From Alkalihalobacillus sp. BA299 (GTDB lineage Bacteria > Bacillota > Bacilli > Bacillales > Bacillaceae_F): 64,000 nucleotides of DNA. The stretch lies in contig NZ_JAFLJM010000009.1 of NCBI RefSeq assembly GCF_017745675.1, positions 124,001 through 188,000 on the forward strand, given 5' to 3'. The position numbers were made by a program, and so were the translations under genes. This document shows positions 46,240-55,336 of the stretch, piece by piece; position 1 is the first letter of the stretch; each line of letters begins with the position of its first letter. The notes beneath the pieces are model-generated. The model was not told the origin of the DNA. It saw only the letters and a list, made by a program, of their open reading frames with translations, and ran no database searches.

Positions 46240-46491
46240 CTACTTTAGAATTTCTTCATATGGAGCCAAATCAATTTTTTTACTTTTTAACATAGCTACC
46301 GCACGTTTTTGCATCGGACCAGGTGAAGCAAGAATATAGCCTCGAATCACATGATCTTTTGTTACTTCTTCACCATTTGCTAGTTCATTAATTTTTGCTT
46401 CAATACCTTTTTTAGCCATCGGTCTAACGAACACAGGAACTGGTGCTAATAATTCTTCTAATAAAGATGTTGCTTCATCATTCCAACTCAC
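46240..46491 (-). CDS. PCP_red (DUF2621-like) small domain protein
   Basis: An 83-residue protein with the pattern W-x-x-EA-x-x-LL-E-L-x-P-VPVFVRPMAKKGIEAKI, and then a C-terminal GYILASPG stretch. This matches the short PCP_red helical domain best known from the light-independent protochlorophyllide reductase B subunit and widespread as a stand-alone domain in non-photosynthetic bacteria. Function in Bacillus is unknown. The start is GTG at 46491, nine bases after AAAGGA. Longer readings from 46593 lack a site and begin with non-homologous residues. Confidence 0.65.
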   Translation of the reverse strand: MSWNDEATSLLEELLAPVPVFVRPMAKKGIEAKINELANGEEVTKDHVIRGYILASPGPMQKRAVAMLKSKKIDLAPYEEILK

Positions 46492-46781
46492 TATTTTCAA
46501 TCCTTTCAAAACGATAAATTTCAAATCTATTATATACATAATTGAAAGCGTATCACAAATTGTAACCTTTTTAAATCTTTCTACGTTCAACATATTAAAG
46601 AGATATAGAAATTGGGCATATTTTTGAATAAGAAAGGGTAAACATGAAACTAAGGATATGTGGACAAGCTATTAATAGTCTTGTATCAAAATGCGCTATG
46701 CATTCAATTAACTTTTAGATAGAGAAAAAAAGATTAGTGCAAGAGGAAATAGTTATACTTTATTGTTTGGAGGGAATGTGG

Positions 46782-47360
46782 ATGATGAACCATCTTATAT
46801 TAAAACTTTCCATGATCACGATGATTATTACCGCCCTTATTTTATCAATGGGATTTGTAAATGAAAAATCAACTCCAGACAGGAGTGACGATGAGGCATT
46901 CTCGATAGAAAGTACTGGTGAAACAGGTATTGTATTAGCTGCGAACAAAGAGGCGGATAATAATATTGTTAGCTTTAACTGGATTGAAAAAGGATTTGAT
47001 GGCCAGTTAGATCATATAGAATTTCAGCTTGGGACAGAAAAGGATGAAATACTGTCAAAAAGAGGAAATGCTATTGAGACAGGGTACTATGAAGGTGGAG
47101 AATATTTTAGATACGACGATGCAACATTTTTTATAAACCCTGATACCGATCGCTTAGTAGCAATTGCGCTGTCTATAGAAGAATATGATTTAAATGGTAC
47201 GAAGTTAAAAAAAATCTTAGGGACTCCAGATGTAAGTGAGCGAAATGAAATGGAAGGCCTATGGATGTACGAATACTATTTAGATAAATACACTCTTATG
47301 TTTGAAGCTGATAATGAAAATGGAAAAATACTCTTTGCTTGGTTAAGAGAGAGAGTTTAA
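46782..47360 (+). CDS. secreted or anchored DUF4309 (YjgB-like) protein
   Basis: A 192-residue protein with an N-terminal hydrophobic signal or anchor (about 3-22, MIITALILSMGF) and an acidic linker. The DUF4309 domain (about 65-190) is marked by NWIEKGFDGQLDHIEFQLG, a later KLKKILGTPDVS and a repeat-like beta pattern. Such proteins are extracellular in Bacillus, with unknown function. GGAGGG lies seven bases before ATG 46782. A terminator follows at 47366. Confidence 0.7.
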   Translation: MMNHLILKLSMITMIITALILSMGFVNEKSTPDRSDDEAFSIESTGETGIVLAANKEADNNIVSFNWIEKGFDGQLDHIEFQLGTEKDEILSKRGNAIETGYYEGGEYFRYDDATFFINPDTDRLVAIALSIEEYDLNGTKLKKILGTPDVSERNEMEGLWMYEYYLDKYTLMFEADNENGKILFAWLRERV

Positions 47361-47365
47361 AATGG

Positions 47366-47410
47366 AACAATAGAATGAATCTAATCATTTAATTCATTCT
47401 ATTGTTTTAG
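47366..47410. terminator. bidirectional terminator
   Basis: A perfect 15-bp stem (AACAATAGAATGAAT/ATTCATTCTATTGTT) with an 11-nt loop is followed by TTTAG. It serves the YjgB-like gene. Confidence 0.8.
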
Positions 47411-47511
47411 TTAGAGCAATTTTAATAGGTAGAAAAATTCTACCAGATGGATAAAAGACAAACCGTAGTACGTCAAAAATAAGTGTGCTTTAAAGTTTTT
47501 TATTTTAAAAT

Positions 47512-48552
47512 TTATTCTGTAATATTTTCAAAGATAGTGTCAACTTTAGGTGCTTCTTCAATGAGACCAGCAGCCAATAACCAGTCGATTACTTCTTGCC
47601 ATGATTCTTTGGATTGGCTTCCGAAGCTTTCTGTCTCTGTTTCCATTTTGGATAAAAGGATTTCTAAGCTTTGCTCTTCGACTTCACGGATAAGAGGGAA
47701 GTTTGCTTGGTCTTGATTTGCAAATAAAATGTCTAAGCTTTCGGTGGGCTCATTTTTCATTTTTTCATACCCTTTTACTGCCGCACGCCAGAACGCTTCG
47801 ATATCGTCACGTTTCGCTTCTAAATTGTCTTCGTTTGTGACAATGACTAACTCATAATATGAAGGTACACCGTAATCAACAGGGTTAAAATAGCGAATGT
47901 CATGTCCTTGGTGCTTTAATACAGGATACTCATGATTAATATAAGTTCCTATTACAGCATCGACACGCTCGCTAACGATCGATGAACCTAACTCAAAACC
48001 GACATCCATTAAATTTACCTGCTCGTAATCTCCGCCGTCAGCTTCCACCATTGATTTTAAAATCGGTTCATTTACAGGAATTCCAGGGTAACCAACTGTT
48101 TTTCCTTCTAAGTCTGATGGTGACTCTATTTCACTGTCTGCCATAACCATCATATGGTTTAAAGGAGACCGAACGACCGCTGCGATCGAAACAACAGGAA
48201 CATCTTTTGTACGAGCCATAATAACATCTGGTTGATAAGTAATTCCAAGTGTTACGCCACCTGATGCTGCTAAATTAATCGGGTCTGTTGGATTAGCAGG
48301 GAAAACGATATTAACATCTAACCCTTCTTCTTCAAAATACCCTTCTTCTAACGCAGCATATAAATAAGAATGAACAGCATTTGGATACCAGTCGAGCATA
48401 ATGTCGATGCTCGTTAATTCTTCTGTATCAGGTGCTTCAGGAGTGTCTCCTCCTGCTGTTTCTTCTAGTTTCTCTTGTTGCGGGTCTGCTCCGCAAGCAG
48501 CTAAATTAAATGCTGTTACAAGAGATAGGACGAACATTGATAGTTTTTTCAT
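47512..48552 (-). CDS. thiY: thiamine pyrimidine precursor-binding lipoprotein ThiY
   Basis: A 346-residue NMT1/THI5-like lipoprotein that binds formylaminopyrimidine (FAMP) for uptake. The signal peptide ends with lipobox LAAC at about residue 21. The binding-domain start LDWYPNAVHSYLYAALEEGY is diagnostic for ThiY/Thi5 proteins, followed by DVNIVFPANPTDP. I chose ATG 48552 because GGAGG lies eight bases upstream. It is the last gene of the ylmB-tenA-thiZ-thiX-thiY unit and overlaps thiX by four bases. Confidence 0.9.
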   Translation of the reverse strand: MKKLSMFVLSLVTAFNLAACGADPQQEKLEETAGGDTPEAPDTEELTSIDIMLDWYPNAVHSYLYAALEEGYFEEEGLDVNIVFPANPTDPINLAASGGVTLGITYQPDVIMARTKDVPVVSIAAVVRSPLNHMMVMADSEIESPSDLEGKTVGYPGIPVNEPILKSMVEADGGDYEQVNLMDVGFELGSSIVSERVDAVIGTYINHEYPVLKHQGHDIRYFNPVDYGVPSYYELVIVTNEDNLEAKRDDIEAFWRAAVKGYEKMKNEPTESLDILFANQDQANFPLIREVEEQSLEILLSKMETETESFGSQSKESWQEVIDWLLAAGLIEEAPKVDTIFENITE

Positions 48553-49301
48553 AATTTTTTCCTCCATTTAAGTAAGTATGTTTCTATTGTTTTGACTAAT
48601 AAAAATAATGTAATTCCTAGGATTGATAGCCAAACGATTGGTGCAAAAACGCCTGCACCATCAAACTGTGTCATCATCCTGCGACTAAAATAACCTAAGC
48701 CCGCATTAGCCCCTAACCATTCCCCGATTGCTGCCCCAATAACACTTAAAGTGACAGCAACCTTTAGACCTGAAAAAAAGTAAGGTAGCGCGGTCGGTAC
48801 TTGAACTTTAAAAAACGTTTGCCAACGGCTTGCTCCCATTGTACGTAATAAGTCGATATGGTCTTTGCTCGTTGACCTGAGGCCATCGAATGCGCCAATG
48901 GTTATTGGAAAAAACGTAATAAGTATTGTAACAACAACCTTACTCCAAATCGTATAACCAAACCACAAGACAAATATCGGCGCTAAAGCAATAATTGGAA
49001 TCGTTTGTGAGGCAATTACAAGCGGAAAAAACGCTTTTTCTGCTATTGGACTCATATTCATCCATACTGCTAATGCAACCCCAAACCCAATTGATATAAA
49101 TAAACCAATCAGAACAACTTCTAACGTTGCCAATAAATGTACTTTGAAGAGTACATTGTGCAGTTCCACCATTTTTACTATTATGAGCGTTGGTGAAGGG
49201 AGTATAAATGGTTTATTCACTTGAATAGCACTTAACTCCCAACCTAGAAAGATGATGAGTAAAAGAATGATAGAGCTCGTATAATACTTTATTTGTTTCA
49301 T
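48549..49301 (-). CDS. thiX: ABC transporter permease ThiX
   Basis: A 250-residue permease with about six hydrophobic segments. The EAA loop reads RTMGASRWQTFFKVQVPTAL (about 158-177), and IGAAIGEWLGANAGLGYF follows, typical of SsuC/ThiX family permeases. It forms the thiamine-precursor importer with ThiY and ThiZ. Four-base overlaps at both ends link it to its neighbours. Confidence 0.88.
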   Translation of the reverse strand: MKQIKYYTSSIILLLIIFLGWELSAIQVNKPFILPSPTLIIVKMVELHNVLFKVHLLATLEVVLIGLFISIGFGVALAVWMNMSPIAEKAFFPLVIASQTIPIIALAPIFVLWFGYTIWSKVVVTILITFFPITIGAFDGLRSTSKDHIDLLRTMGASRWQTFFKVQVPTALPYFFSGLKVAVTLSVIGAAIGEWLGANAGLGYFSRRMMTQFDGAGVFAPIVWLSILGITLFLLVKTIETYLLKWRKKL

Positions 49302-50077
49302 AGCTTCACCTGCTGGCGTAATTCGTGAAGTAAATCACTTTTTATTTTTGTAAGCTCAGGCGATAGTAAGTCTTCGACTTTTCTTGGACGAGATAGTGGA
49401 ACTTGTATCTCTTTAAAGGTTGTAAGTGGTGACTGAGAGAAAAGAAAAACTCGATCTGACAAAAATAAAGCTTCGTCCACATCATGAGTAATAAAAATGA
49501 CAGTTTTCTCAAGCTTTTCCCATTGTTCTAACAGCCATTCTTGCATAGATAAACGTGTAACGGCATCAAGTGCACTAAACGGTTCATCAAGAAGCAAGAG
49601 GTTTCCACCACCAAGCATCGCTCGCAGGAAGGAAACTCGTTGTCTCATTCCACCTGAAAGTTGGTGGGGGTAGTTATTTTCGTAGCCTTTTAAGCCAAAC
49701 TCTTCAAGTAACCGAAGGACATAATCTTTTTTATTTTTTTTAGTAAAGCCATTAATTTCAAGTGGGAGAAAAGCATTGTCAAGAATGTTACGCCAATCAA
49801 GAAGCATATCCTGTTGCGGCATATAACCGACCTTGCCTAAACGCTTTGTTTCCTCTTTTCCATAAAGAGCGATCGTCCCTTTGGTTGGTTGTTCTAGACC
49901 TGTTATTAGCCGGAAAATTGTACTTTTCCCCGATCCGCTTGGACCTAATAAGCTTACAAACTCGCCACTTCTAATCGTAATAGATAACTTATCAAGAATA
50001 AGAACAGACTTTTCTTGCTTTTTGCCTTTGTAGGAAAATGAAACATGGTCAAACGAGAGAACGTTATTGTTCGTCAT
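49298..50077 (-). CDS. thiZ: ABC transporter ATPase ThiZ
   Basis: A 259-residue ATPase. Walker A is GPSGSGKS, the Q-loop lies in GYMPQQDMLLDW, the signature is QLSGGMRQR, Walker B ends LDEPFSALD and the H-loop is THDVDEAL. It energises ThiX. The ATG at 50077 (MTNNNVLSF) begins the domain. Its first 14 bases overlap the tenA end and it has only a weak site, so it likely depends on tenA translation. A longer reading from 50128 would add 17 residues in tenA's alternate frame and is rejected. Confidence 0.88.
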   Translation of the reverse strand: MTNNNVLSFDHVSFSYKGKKQEKSVLILDKLSITIRSGEFVSLLGPSGSGKSTIFRLITGLEQPTKGTIALYGKEETKRLGKVGYMPQQDMLLDWRNILDNAFLPLEINGFTKKNKKDYVLRLLEEFGLKGYENNYPHQLSGGMRQRVSFLRAMLGGGNLLLLDEPFSALDAVTRLSMQEWLLEQWEKLEKTVIFITHDVDEALFLSDRVFLFSQSPLTTFKEIQVPLSRPRKVEDLLSPELTKIKSDLLHELRQQVKL

Positions 50078-50744
50078 CTGTCGGCCACATCTCCAGATTG
50101 AAAGACATATCCCAGAACATATACTCATAGCGGCTTGTATTCAAGAAAATTTCTTCGAGCTTTGTAAGTTCAGCTTCCGTTTTTCCTTCAGCTAATTGAT
50201 TCATTAATGTAATTAACCAGTCTGCTAATTCTCCAAATTCTTCTGAGGCATACATTTGGACCCATTCGCCATATGTTTCATTCTCAAGAGCACCAGGGAT
50301 TTTACTAAGTTCAGTTCCAATTTCATAATAGCTCCAAGTGCATGGAAGTACAGCTGCAACAAGGTCTACTAAAGACCCACGCTGAGATACGTTTAGCATA
50401 TAACCGCTATAAGCCAACGTAATTGGGGCAGCTTTTGTGGTTTCAAGCTCCTCTTCACTAATGCCAAGGCGTTTAGCGTATTGTCTGTGTAAGTTCATTT
50501 CTACGTTTAAAGTAGAGTTAAGTAATTTAGCGAAAGTAGACATCGTTTTAAGGTCGCTTCCTTTTAGGCTACCTAAAGCAAATAATCGGGCATAATCAAT
50601 TAAGTATAAGTAGTCTTGGCGCATGAAAAATTTAAATTTTGCAATGTCTAACGTACCATGTCCAATTCCTTGAACAAATGGATGACTATGGTTTTTGTTC
50701 CATATAGGTTTTGCTTTTTCATATAAACGGTCTGTAAATAGCAT
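50064..50744 (-). CDS. tenA: aminopyrimidine aminohydrolase TenA (thiaminase II)
   Basis: A 226-residue TenA-family enzyme that hydrolyses aminopyrimidine from degraded thiamine to HMP for salvage. The catalytic Cys lies in LPCTWSYYEIG (about residue 134), with supporting residues in SYEEFG-type EEFGELADWL and a C-terminal EYMFWDMSF containing the conserved Glu/Tyr region. AAGGAG precedes the ATG. It acts after YlmB in the same operon. Confidence 0.92.
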   Translation of the reverse strand: MLFTDRLYEKAKPIWNKNHSHPFVQGIGHGTLDIAKFKFFMRQDYLYLIDYARLFALGSLKGSDLKTMSTFAKLLNSTLNVEMNLHRQYAKRLGISEEELETTKAAPITLAYSGYMLNVSQRGSLVDLVAAVLPCTWSYYEIGTELSKIPGALENETYGEWVQMYASEEFGELADWLITLMNQLAEGKTEAELTKLEEIFLNTSRYEYMFWDMSFNLEMWPTDDEQ

Positions 50745-50771
50745 AAATAATCACTCCTTAGGTTTTCTTGT

Positions 50772-52064
50772 CTAGCTCTGTGCATCTTCTTTTCTTGTAT
50801 GACACCAATCGTAAATAAATTTTGTCATAACTTTTGTAAATTGAACGAGTTCGTCAATGGAAAGCTGTTCATTGACTGCATGTGCATGCTCAAGTTTCCC
50901 AGGACCATAGATGACAGTTGGAATACCTGCTTGACCAAGCCAGCCACCGTCTGTGACGGTAGGAGACATGCCGATTGTTACTTTTTCTTGGAATACATCA
51001 CTATGAACATTTGCAAGTGTACGTAATCCAGCATGATTCTCATCTATAGCTAAAGAAGGAAAGATTTCACCCCGATCTTCAATCATTGATGAACCTCCCC
51101 ACCGAAATGTAGGTTGGTTTTCGCATAACCATGGATCTGCTTTAGCCACATTAAGGATATGCTCCTCAATTTCTTTAGCGATTTCCTCATGGTTTTCATT
51201 AGGATAAAAATGAACGGTAATCCAAAGGGCGCAACGGTCGGCAACAAAGGCAGCATGACGTCCTCCTTCAATTACAGCAGGATTGATTGTTGTCATACCC
51301 GCAGGAAAACCAGGATATGCTTTCGTAACCGCCCAATGTTGTTCAAGTTCTTTTAGTCCTTGAATAATTTTTGTCATTTTCTCTATCGCACTTGCACCAA
51401 ATAAACCTCCACCGGCATGAATCATACTGCGACGGTTAGCATCATGAAATGTTTGTGGACTTTGGATAGTAATCCAACCAGTTATAACACCGCCTTGACC
51501 TTGGATTTGGCAGTTGCTTGTATCTACGACCACGGCAAAATCAGCCTCATACCCTTTTTTACAACACTCAAGTGTTCCTGCCTCACCAACTTCTTCACCA
51601 ATTACCGATTGAAAGGTTAGTTTTCCTGGAAGGGCTATACCAGCTTCTTTTAGTAGCTTTATGGCAAAAAGGGAACCAGCGAGCCCGCCTTTCATATCTG
51701 CAGCCCCTCGCCCATATAGGGTGTTTTCTTTAATAATAGGTGAGAATGGATCTTGATCCCATTGTTCTCCTTCTTCTACCGAAGCAACATCAATATGTCC
51801 ATTTATAAGTAGGCTTTTGTATTCGTTTGAATTTGATCCTGAAAGAACACCTACGACATTCGGATCCCCTTCATATACATCCCATTTGTCAATAGAAAAG
51901 CCTAAATCTTTTAAGTATGTAGAAATGAAAGCTTGAGCTTCTTCTGTGTTTCGTGCGGGTGGACTTGGCGTTTTAAAACGGATTAATGTGCTAGCTAACT
52001 CAATCAGTTCTGATTTTCTTTCATCGACCTGTTCGAGTAGTGAAGTTAACGCTGTTTCAGTCAT
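50772..52064 (-). CDS. ylmB: N-formyl-aminopyrimidine deformylase YlmB (M20 family)
   Basis: A 430-residue M20 amidohydrolase. Metal motifs: [10 protein letters not shown] (about 90), [12 protein letters not shown] (about 125), [10 protein letters not shown] (about 162) and a late EHAHAVNE. The position, first gene after a TPP riboswitch and followed by tenA and thiZXY, identifies it as YlmB, which converts formylaminopyrimidine to aminopyrimidine. Without the operon it would look like a generic acetylornithine deacetylase. ATG 52064 has AAAGGAG nine bases upstream; the longer frame from 52082 is rejected. Confidence 0.88.
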   Translation of the reverse strand: MTETALTSLLEQVDERKSELIELASTLIRFKTPSPPARNTEEAQAFISTYLKDLGFSIDKWDVYEGDPNVVGVLSGSNSNEYKSLLINGHIDVASVEEGEQWDQDPFSPIIKENTLYGRGAADMKGGLAGSLFAIKLLKEAGIALPGKLTFQSVIGEEVGEAGTLECCKKGYEADFAVVVDTSNCQIQGQGGVITGWITIQSPQTFHDANRRSMIHAGGGLFGASAIEKMTKIIQGLKELEQHWAVTKAYPGFPAGMTTINPAVIEGGRHAAFVADRCALWITVHFYPNENHEEIAKEIEEHILNVAKADPWLCENQPTFRWGGSSMIEDRGEIFPSLAIDENHAGLRTLANVHSDVFQEKVTIGMSPTVTDGGWLGQAGIPTVIYGPGKLEHAHAVNEQLSIDELVQFTKVMTKFIYDWCHTRKEDAQS

Positions 52065-52090
52065 GTTTCTCACTCCTTTCAAAGTTTAGC

Positions 52091-52126
52091 TATAAAAAAG
52101 CCACTTCCCAATAAAAGGAAGTGGCT
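52091..52126 (-). terminator. riboswitch-controlled intrinsic terminator
   Basis: On the minus strand a 10-bp stem (AGCCACTTCC/GGAAGTGGCT) with an 8-nt loop is followed by TTTTTTATA. Its left arm can instead pair with GGAAGTGG at the 3' edge of the TPP aptamer (52189-52196), so the terminator and an anti-terminator exclude each other. Confidence 0.85.
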
Positions 52127-52187
52127 GAATAGTCAGTAGCTTAAATGTGATCATATAGGAAATTACGTTTTTCCTATGTTCCGACTA

Positions 52188-52277
52188 TCCACTTCCCTCC
52201 GCTAGTATTATCTAGATCAGGTTCAAGGGTTTAGGCAAAAGGCCAATCTCAGCTTTATGGAAAGCACCCCTAGTGGA
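52188..52277 (-). ncRNA. TPP riboswitch aptamer (THI element)
   Basis: Read on the minus strand it has the conserved THI-box blocks: CTAGGGGTGC, GCTGAGA, CCTTGAACCTGATCTAGATA and CGGAGGGAAGTGG. P1 is closed by TCCACT (52277-52272) and AGTGGA (52193-52188). When TPP binds, P1 holds the GGAAGTGG strand, the downstream terminator forms and the ylmB operon is shut off. Confidence 0.95.
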
Positions 52278-52673
52278 TTGATTCAATTAACTATTAATCT
52301 TTATACCTTGAGTAACAAGTTATCACACTTATAGGGGAATCTCAACAAAAAAACCTAAAAATAATCACATTAAACTTACAACTGTTTCATAACAGATTTT
52401 TATATAAAGAGTATTAATAAAACAGAGAGGGAGTAAAGAAATAGTTTCCAAGTTTAGCCTAATAATCAATTTAAATGAAATAATAACGTTTTTACGGAAT
52501 TTAGCGTAGTTTTGAAAGGTATTGGTTTGAGAAGAGATTTCTGTTTATAATCCTCTATAGAACCAGGAAAGAGTATGTGCATTTCATTGTAACCAACAAC
52601 ATTTATTGAATATATATTTAATAAATTGAAAATTTAAATTTTTTAAAATAGGCAAAAAAAGCGAAAAAAATAG
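52278..52673. other. intergenic region between the TPP riboswitch and the aceA promoter
   Basis: About 400 bp of very AT-rich DNA without a supported ORF. It must carry the minus-strand thiamine promoter upstream of 52277 and is otherwise featureless to my eye. Confidence 0.5.
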
Positions 52674-52734
52674 TTGTGTTTTTTATTTATCTGTTATATT
52701 ATAAAGTCACAAACAACAAACTGTAATAATACAG
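52674..52734 (+). promoter_or_regulatory. putative aceA promoter and operator palindrome
   Basis: TTGTGT (52674-52679) and TATTAT (52697-52702) are 17 bp apart. Directly downstream, at about +12, CTGTA-ATAA-TACAG (52721-52734) forms a 5-bp inverted repeat, placed as a roadblock-type operator. The leader from there to the aceA start is nearly 200 nt. The regulator is unknown. Confidence 0.4.
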
Positions 52735-52926
52735 ATGAGAAAAACAGCAAAGAAAAGGGATCAATGAAAGAAAGGGTGATTGAGGACAATTACATATCTA
52801 AATCGAGTTGAAATCTTATTTAACACTTAATCTTTGAAACTACTTTTTAATTAGGAGTATCACACCTGGATATTTGACAGCTCAATCACTAAAAAAAAAT
52901 TTATTAAGAAAAGGGAGATGGAGATT

Positions 52927-54219
52927 ATGGCAAAAGTAAACATTCAAGAGGAAGCTAGAAAATTACAAGAACAATGGGAAAACGATCCTCGTTGGGCTGG
53001 TATTGAACGCCCGTATTCGGCAGAAGAAGTTGTTCGATTACGCGGTTCAGTTCAAATTGAACATACATTAGCACGTCTAGGCTCAGAAAAGCTTTGGAAG
53101 CTAGTTAATGAAGAGCCTTATGTAAATGCACTTGGTGCACTTACTGGTGGTCAAGCGGTTCAACAAGTGAAAGCTGGACTAAAAGCAATTTACTTAAGTG
53201 GATGGCAAGTAGCAGCTGATGCTAATCTTGCTGGTCATATGTACCCTGACCAAAGTTTATACCCTGCAAACTCAGTACCACAGGTTGTTAAGCGTATTAA
53301 TAATTCATTGCAACGTGCTGACCAAATTCAACATATGGAAGGCGAAGGTGATGTTGATTATTTCGCACCGATCGTAGCTGATGCTGAAGCTGGATTCGGG
53401 GGACAATTAAACGTATTTGAACTGATGAAAGGTATGATTGAGGCTGGAGCGTCTGGAGTTCACTTTGAAGACCAATTAGCTTCAGAGAAAAAATGTGGCC
53501 ACTTAGGTGGAAAAGTACTTATCCCAACACAAACAGCTATTCGTAACTTAGTATCGGCACGTCTTGCAGCAGACGTTTCAGGTGTAGCGACATTAGTTAT
53601 TGCTCGTACAGATGCGGATGCAGCTGACTTAATTACAAGCGATATCGATCCAGTTGATGCTCCATTTATTACTGGTGAGCGTACTCCAGAAGGGTTCTTC
53701 CGTACAAATGCTGGTATTGACCAAGCGATAGCACGTGGTTTAGCTTATGCTCCATATGCTGACTTAATCTGGTGCGAAACGTCTAAGCCAAGTCTTGAAG
53801 AAGCGAAGCAATTTGCTGATGCAATTCATGCTAAATTCCCTGGTAAATTACTGGCTTACAACTGCTCGCCTTCATTTAACTGGGAGGCTAACCTTGACAA
53901 AGCTACAATTGAAACGTACCAACAAGAGCTTGGTAAAATGGGTTACAAATTCCAATTCGTTACACTTGCTGGTTTCCATGCGCTTAATTACAGTATGTTT
54001 GAACTTGCTCGGGGCTACAAAACTCGTGGTATGGGTGCTTACTCTGAGCTTCAACAAGCTGAATTTGCTGCTGAAGAGCATGGCTACACAGCTACTCGTC
54101 ACCAACGTGAAGTTGGTACAGGTTACTTTGACCAAGTAGCCCAAACGGTTTCAGGTGGAACTTCTTCAACAACAGCACTTAAAGGATCAACGGAAGAAGC
54201 ACAATTCCAAAAGCAATAA
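52927..54219 (+). CDS. aceA: isocitrate lyase
   Basis: A 430-residue enzyme cleaving isocitrate to glyoxylate and succinate. The catalytic motif KKCGHLGGK (about 191-199) is intact with its Cys. ADAEAGFGG (about 153-161) supplies metal-binding Asp residues, and NCSPSFNW is also conserved. Length and motifs match Bacillus AceA. GGGAG lies nine bases before ATG 52927; an ATG at 52918 abuts that site. It provides glyoxylate for the malate synthase G at 34849, so the glyoxylate shunt is split over two loci. Confidence 0.93.
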   Translation: MAKVNIQEEARKLQEQWENDPRWAGIERPYSAEEVVRLRGSVQIEHTLARLGSEKLWKLVNEEPYVNALGALTGGQAVQQVKAGLKAIYLSGWQVAADANLAGHMYPDQSLYPANSVPQVVKRINNSLQRADQIQHMEGEGDVDYFAPIVADAEAGFGGQLNVFELMKGMIEAGASGVHFEDQLASEKKCGHLGGKVLIPTQTAIRNLVSARLAADVSGVATLVIARTDADAADLITSDIDPVDAPFITGERTPEGFFRTNAGIDQAIARGLAYAPYADLIWCETSKPSLEEAKQFADAIHAKFPGKLLAYNCSPSFNWEANLDKATIETYQQELGKMGYKFQFVTLAGFHALNYSMFELARGYKTRGMGAYSELQQAEFAAEEHGYTATRHQREVGTGYFDQVAQTVSGGTSSTTALKGSTEEAQFQKQ

Positions 54220-54270
54220 TGAATTAGTACCGCTTTAACACAACTCTCTCAGCATATAAAATATATTTTG

Positions 54271-54300
54271 ATCCTGCCCTATGTGGGCAGGATATTTTTT
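54271..54300 (+). terminator. terminator after aceA
   Basis: A perfect 9-bp stem (ATCCTGCCC/GGGCAGGAT) with a TATGT loop is followed by ATTTTTT. Confidence 0.9.
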
Positions 54301-54337
54301 GATGTTTTAGAACCTTTAATTTTAACGAATTATATAA

Positions 54338-54544
54338 TATCATATTGCCTTTACCGTCAATGCGATCGTTTCATACGGTGATCTTATCTTCCTTGATTAT
54401 GGTTTTGGTGGGTACAATGCATTGGAGAAAATTAATATAAATACGAATCTAGTTGTTTCAAGAACAAATGAAAATAATGATTTAATAAAAAGACTTCAAG
54501 AAAGTACAAGTTCAATTGTTAGCGAGTGTAGAAGAACAAAATAA
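54338..54544 (+). pseudogene. unidentified gene remnant with its own terminator
   Basis: A frame open over 68 codons contains AIVSYGDLIFLDYGFGGYNA and later LVVSRTNENNDLIKRLQEST before its TAA. There is no ATG, GTG or TTG with an RBS, and a TAA lies immediately upstream. A strong terminator starts at its stop codon. Together these suggest the 3' end of a gene whose beginning was lost. I could not assign a family. Confidence 0.4.
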
Positions 54545-54583
54545 TAAAGTGAATCACATAATGTGATTCACTTTATTATTTTC
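54540..54583. terminator. long bidirectional terminator hairpin
   Basis: A perfect 20-bp inverted repeat (54540-54559 and 54561-54580) around a single base, A/T-rich at its feet and followed by TTT. It separates the remnant from the convergent RraA-family gene. Confidence 0.85.
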
Positions 54584-54610
54584 CTTACTATTTACTATAA
54601 GTTAATGGTT

Positions 54611-55093
54611 TTAATTCTGTAACTTTAGTTCCGCTACTAAAATCCCGTCACTATCTGCGTATACATAATGGTTAGGTTCCCAGTTTACTCCTGCGAATTG
54701 TACAGGGATATTCATTTCACCTTCACCTTTTTTTACACTACGAATGGGATTGGTTCCAATTGCGAACACTCCGATATTCATCTCATTAACTTGTGCAGAA
54801 TCTCGAATGCATCCATTGATAATGACACCAGCTAATTTGCGAGCTACTGCAATTTCAGCTAAATTATCACCCATTAATGCACATTTCTTAGACCCGCCTC
54901 CATCGACAACAAGAACGCTACCTTCAGGAATTTCTTGAAGTGCTTTTTTTACTAATACATTGTCTTCAAAAACACGAACCGTACAAATTGGCCCTTCAAA
55001 TGTCTTTTTCTGACCATAAAATTTAAAAATCGGTTCTACGAGAATTAATTGATCTCCGTGTGCATCGTGTATGTCAGCAGTTTGGATTGGCAT
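54611..55093 (-). CDS. RraA family protein (putative HMG aldolase)
   Basis: A 160-residue RraA/MenG-like protein. Family pattern: PEGSVLVVDGGGSKKCALMGDNLAE (in pieces, VLVVDGGGSKKCALMG then DNLAEIA) and GVIINGCIRDSAQ, whose Arg-Asp pair and upstream GDN coordinate the metal and substrate in 4-hydroxy-4-methyl-2-oxoglutarate/oxaloacetate-cleaving members. It lacks evidence of the RNase E-inhibitor role, and Bacillus has no RNase E. Pyruvate-forming aldolase activity is therefore more likely. RBS AGGAGG. Monocistronic. Confidence 0.82.
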   Translation of the reverse strand: MPIQTADIHDAHGDQLILVEPIFKFYGQKKTFEGPICTVRVFEDNVLVKKALQEIPEGSVLVVDGGGSKKCALMGDNLAEIAVARKLAGVIINGCIRDSAQVNEMNIGVFAIGTNPIRSVKKGEGEMNIPVQFAGVNWEPNHYVYADSDGILVAELKLQN

Positions 55094-55336
55094 TGATACT
55101 CCTCCTAGACAAGATTGATGTATAAATATTCGACATTTTCCTTTAAAATTCCTTCAGTATTCAATAAGAAATTTAACATAAGGAAGAGAATTTTTTCATT
55201 TCTGAGGGATGTTATAATAGAGGTATGGTTACTTTTTTGATACAATCATATCATCGGAAAAATTCGTCAGGGGGATTCGTCTCAACATGACATTTTTCTT
55301 ATAAACCTTGAAAAGAAATTATTGGAGGCTAGTATA

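Noticed and set aside
46540..46556. CcpA cre-like TGAAAGCGTATCAC
   Set aside because: Central CG matches but the 3' CA is out of register with the cre consensus, and the site is not at a sensible promoter position.
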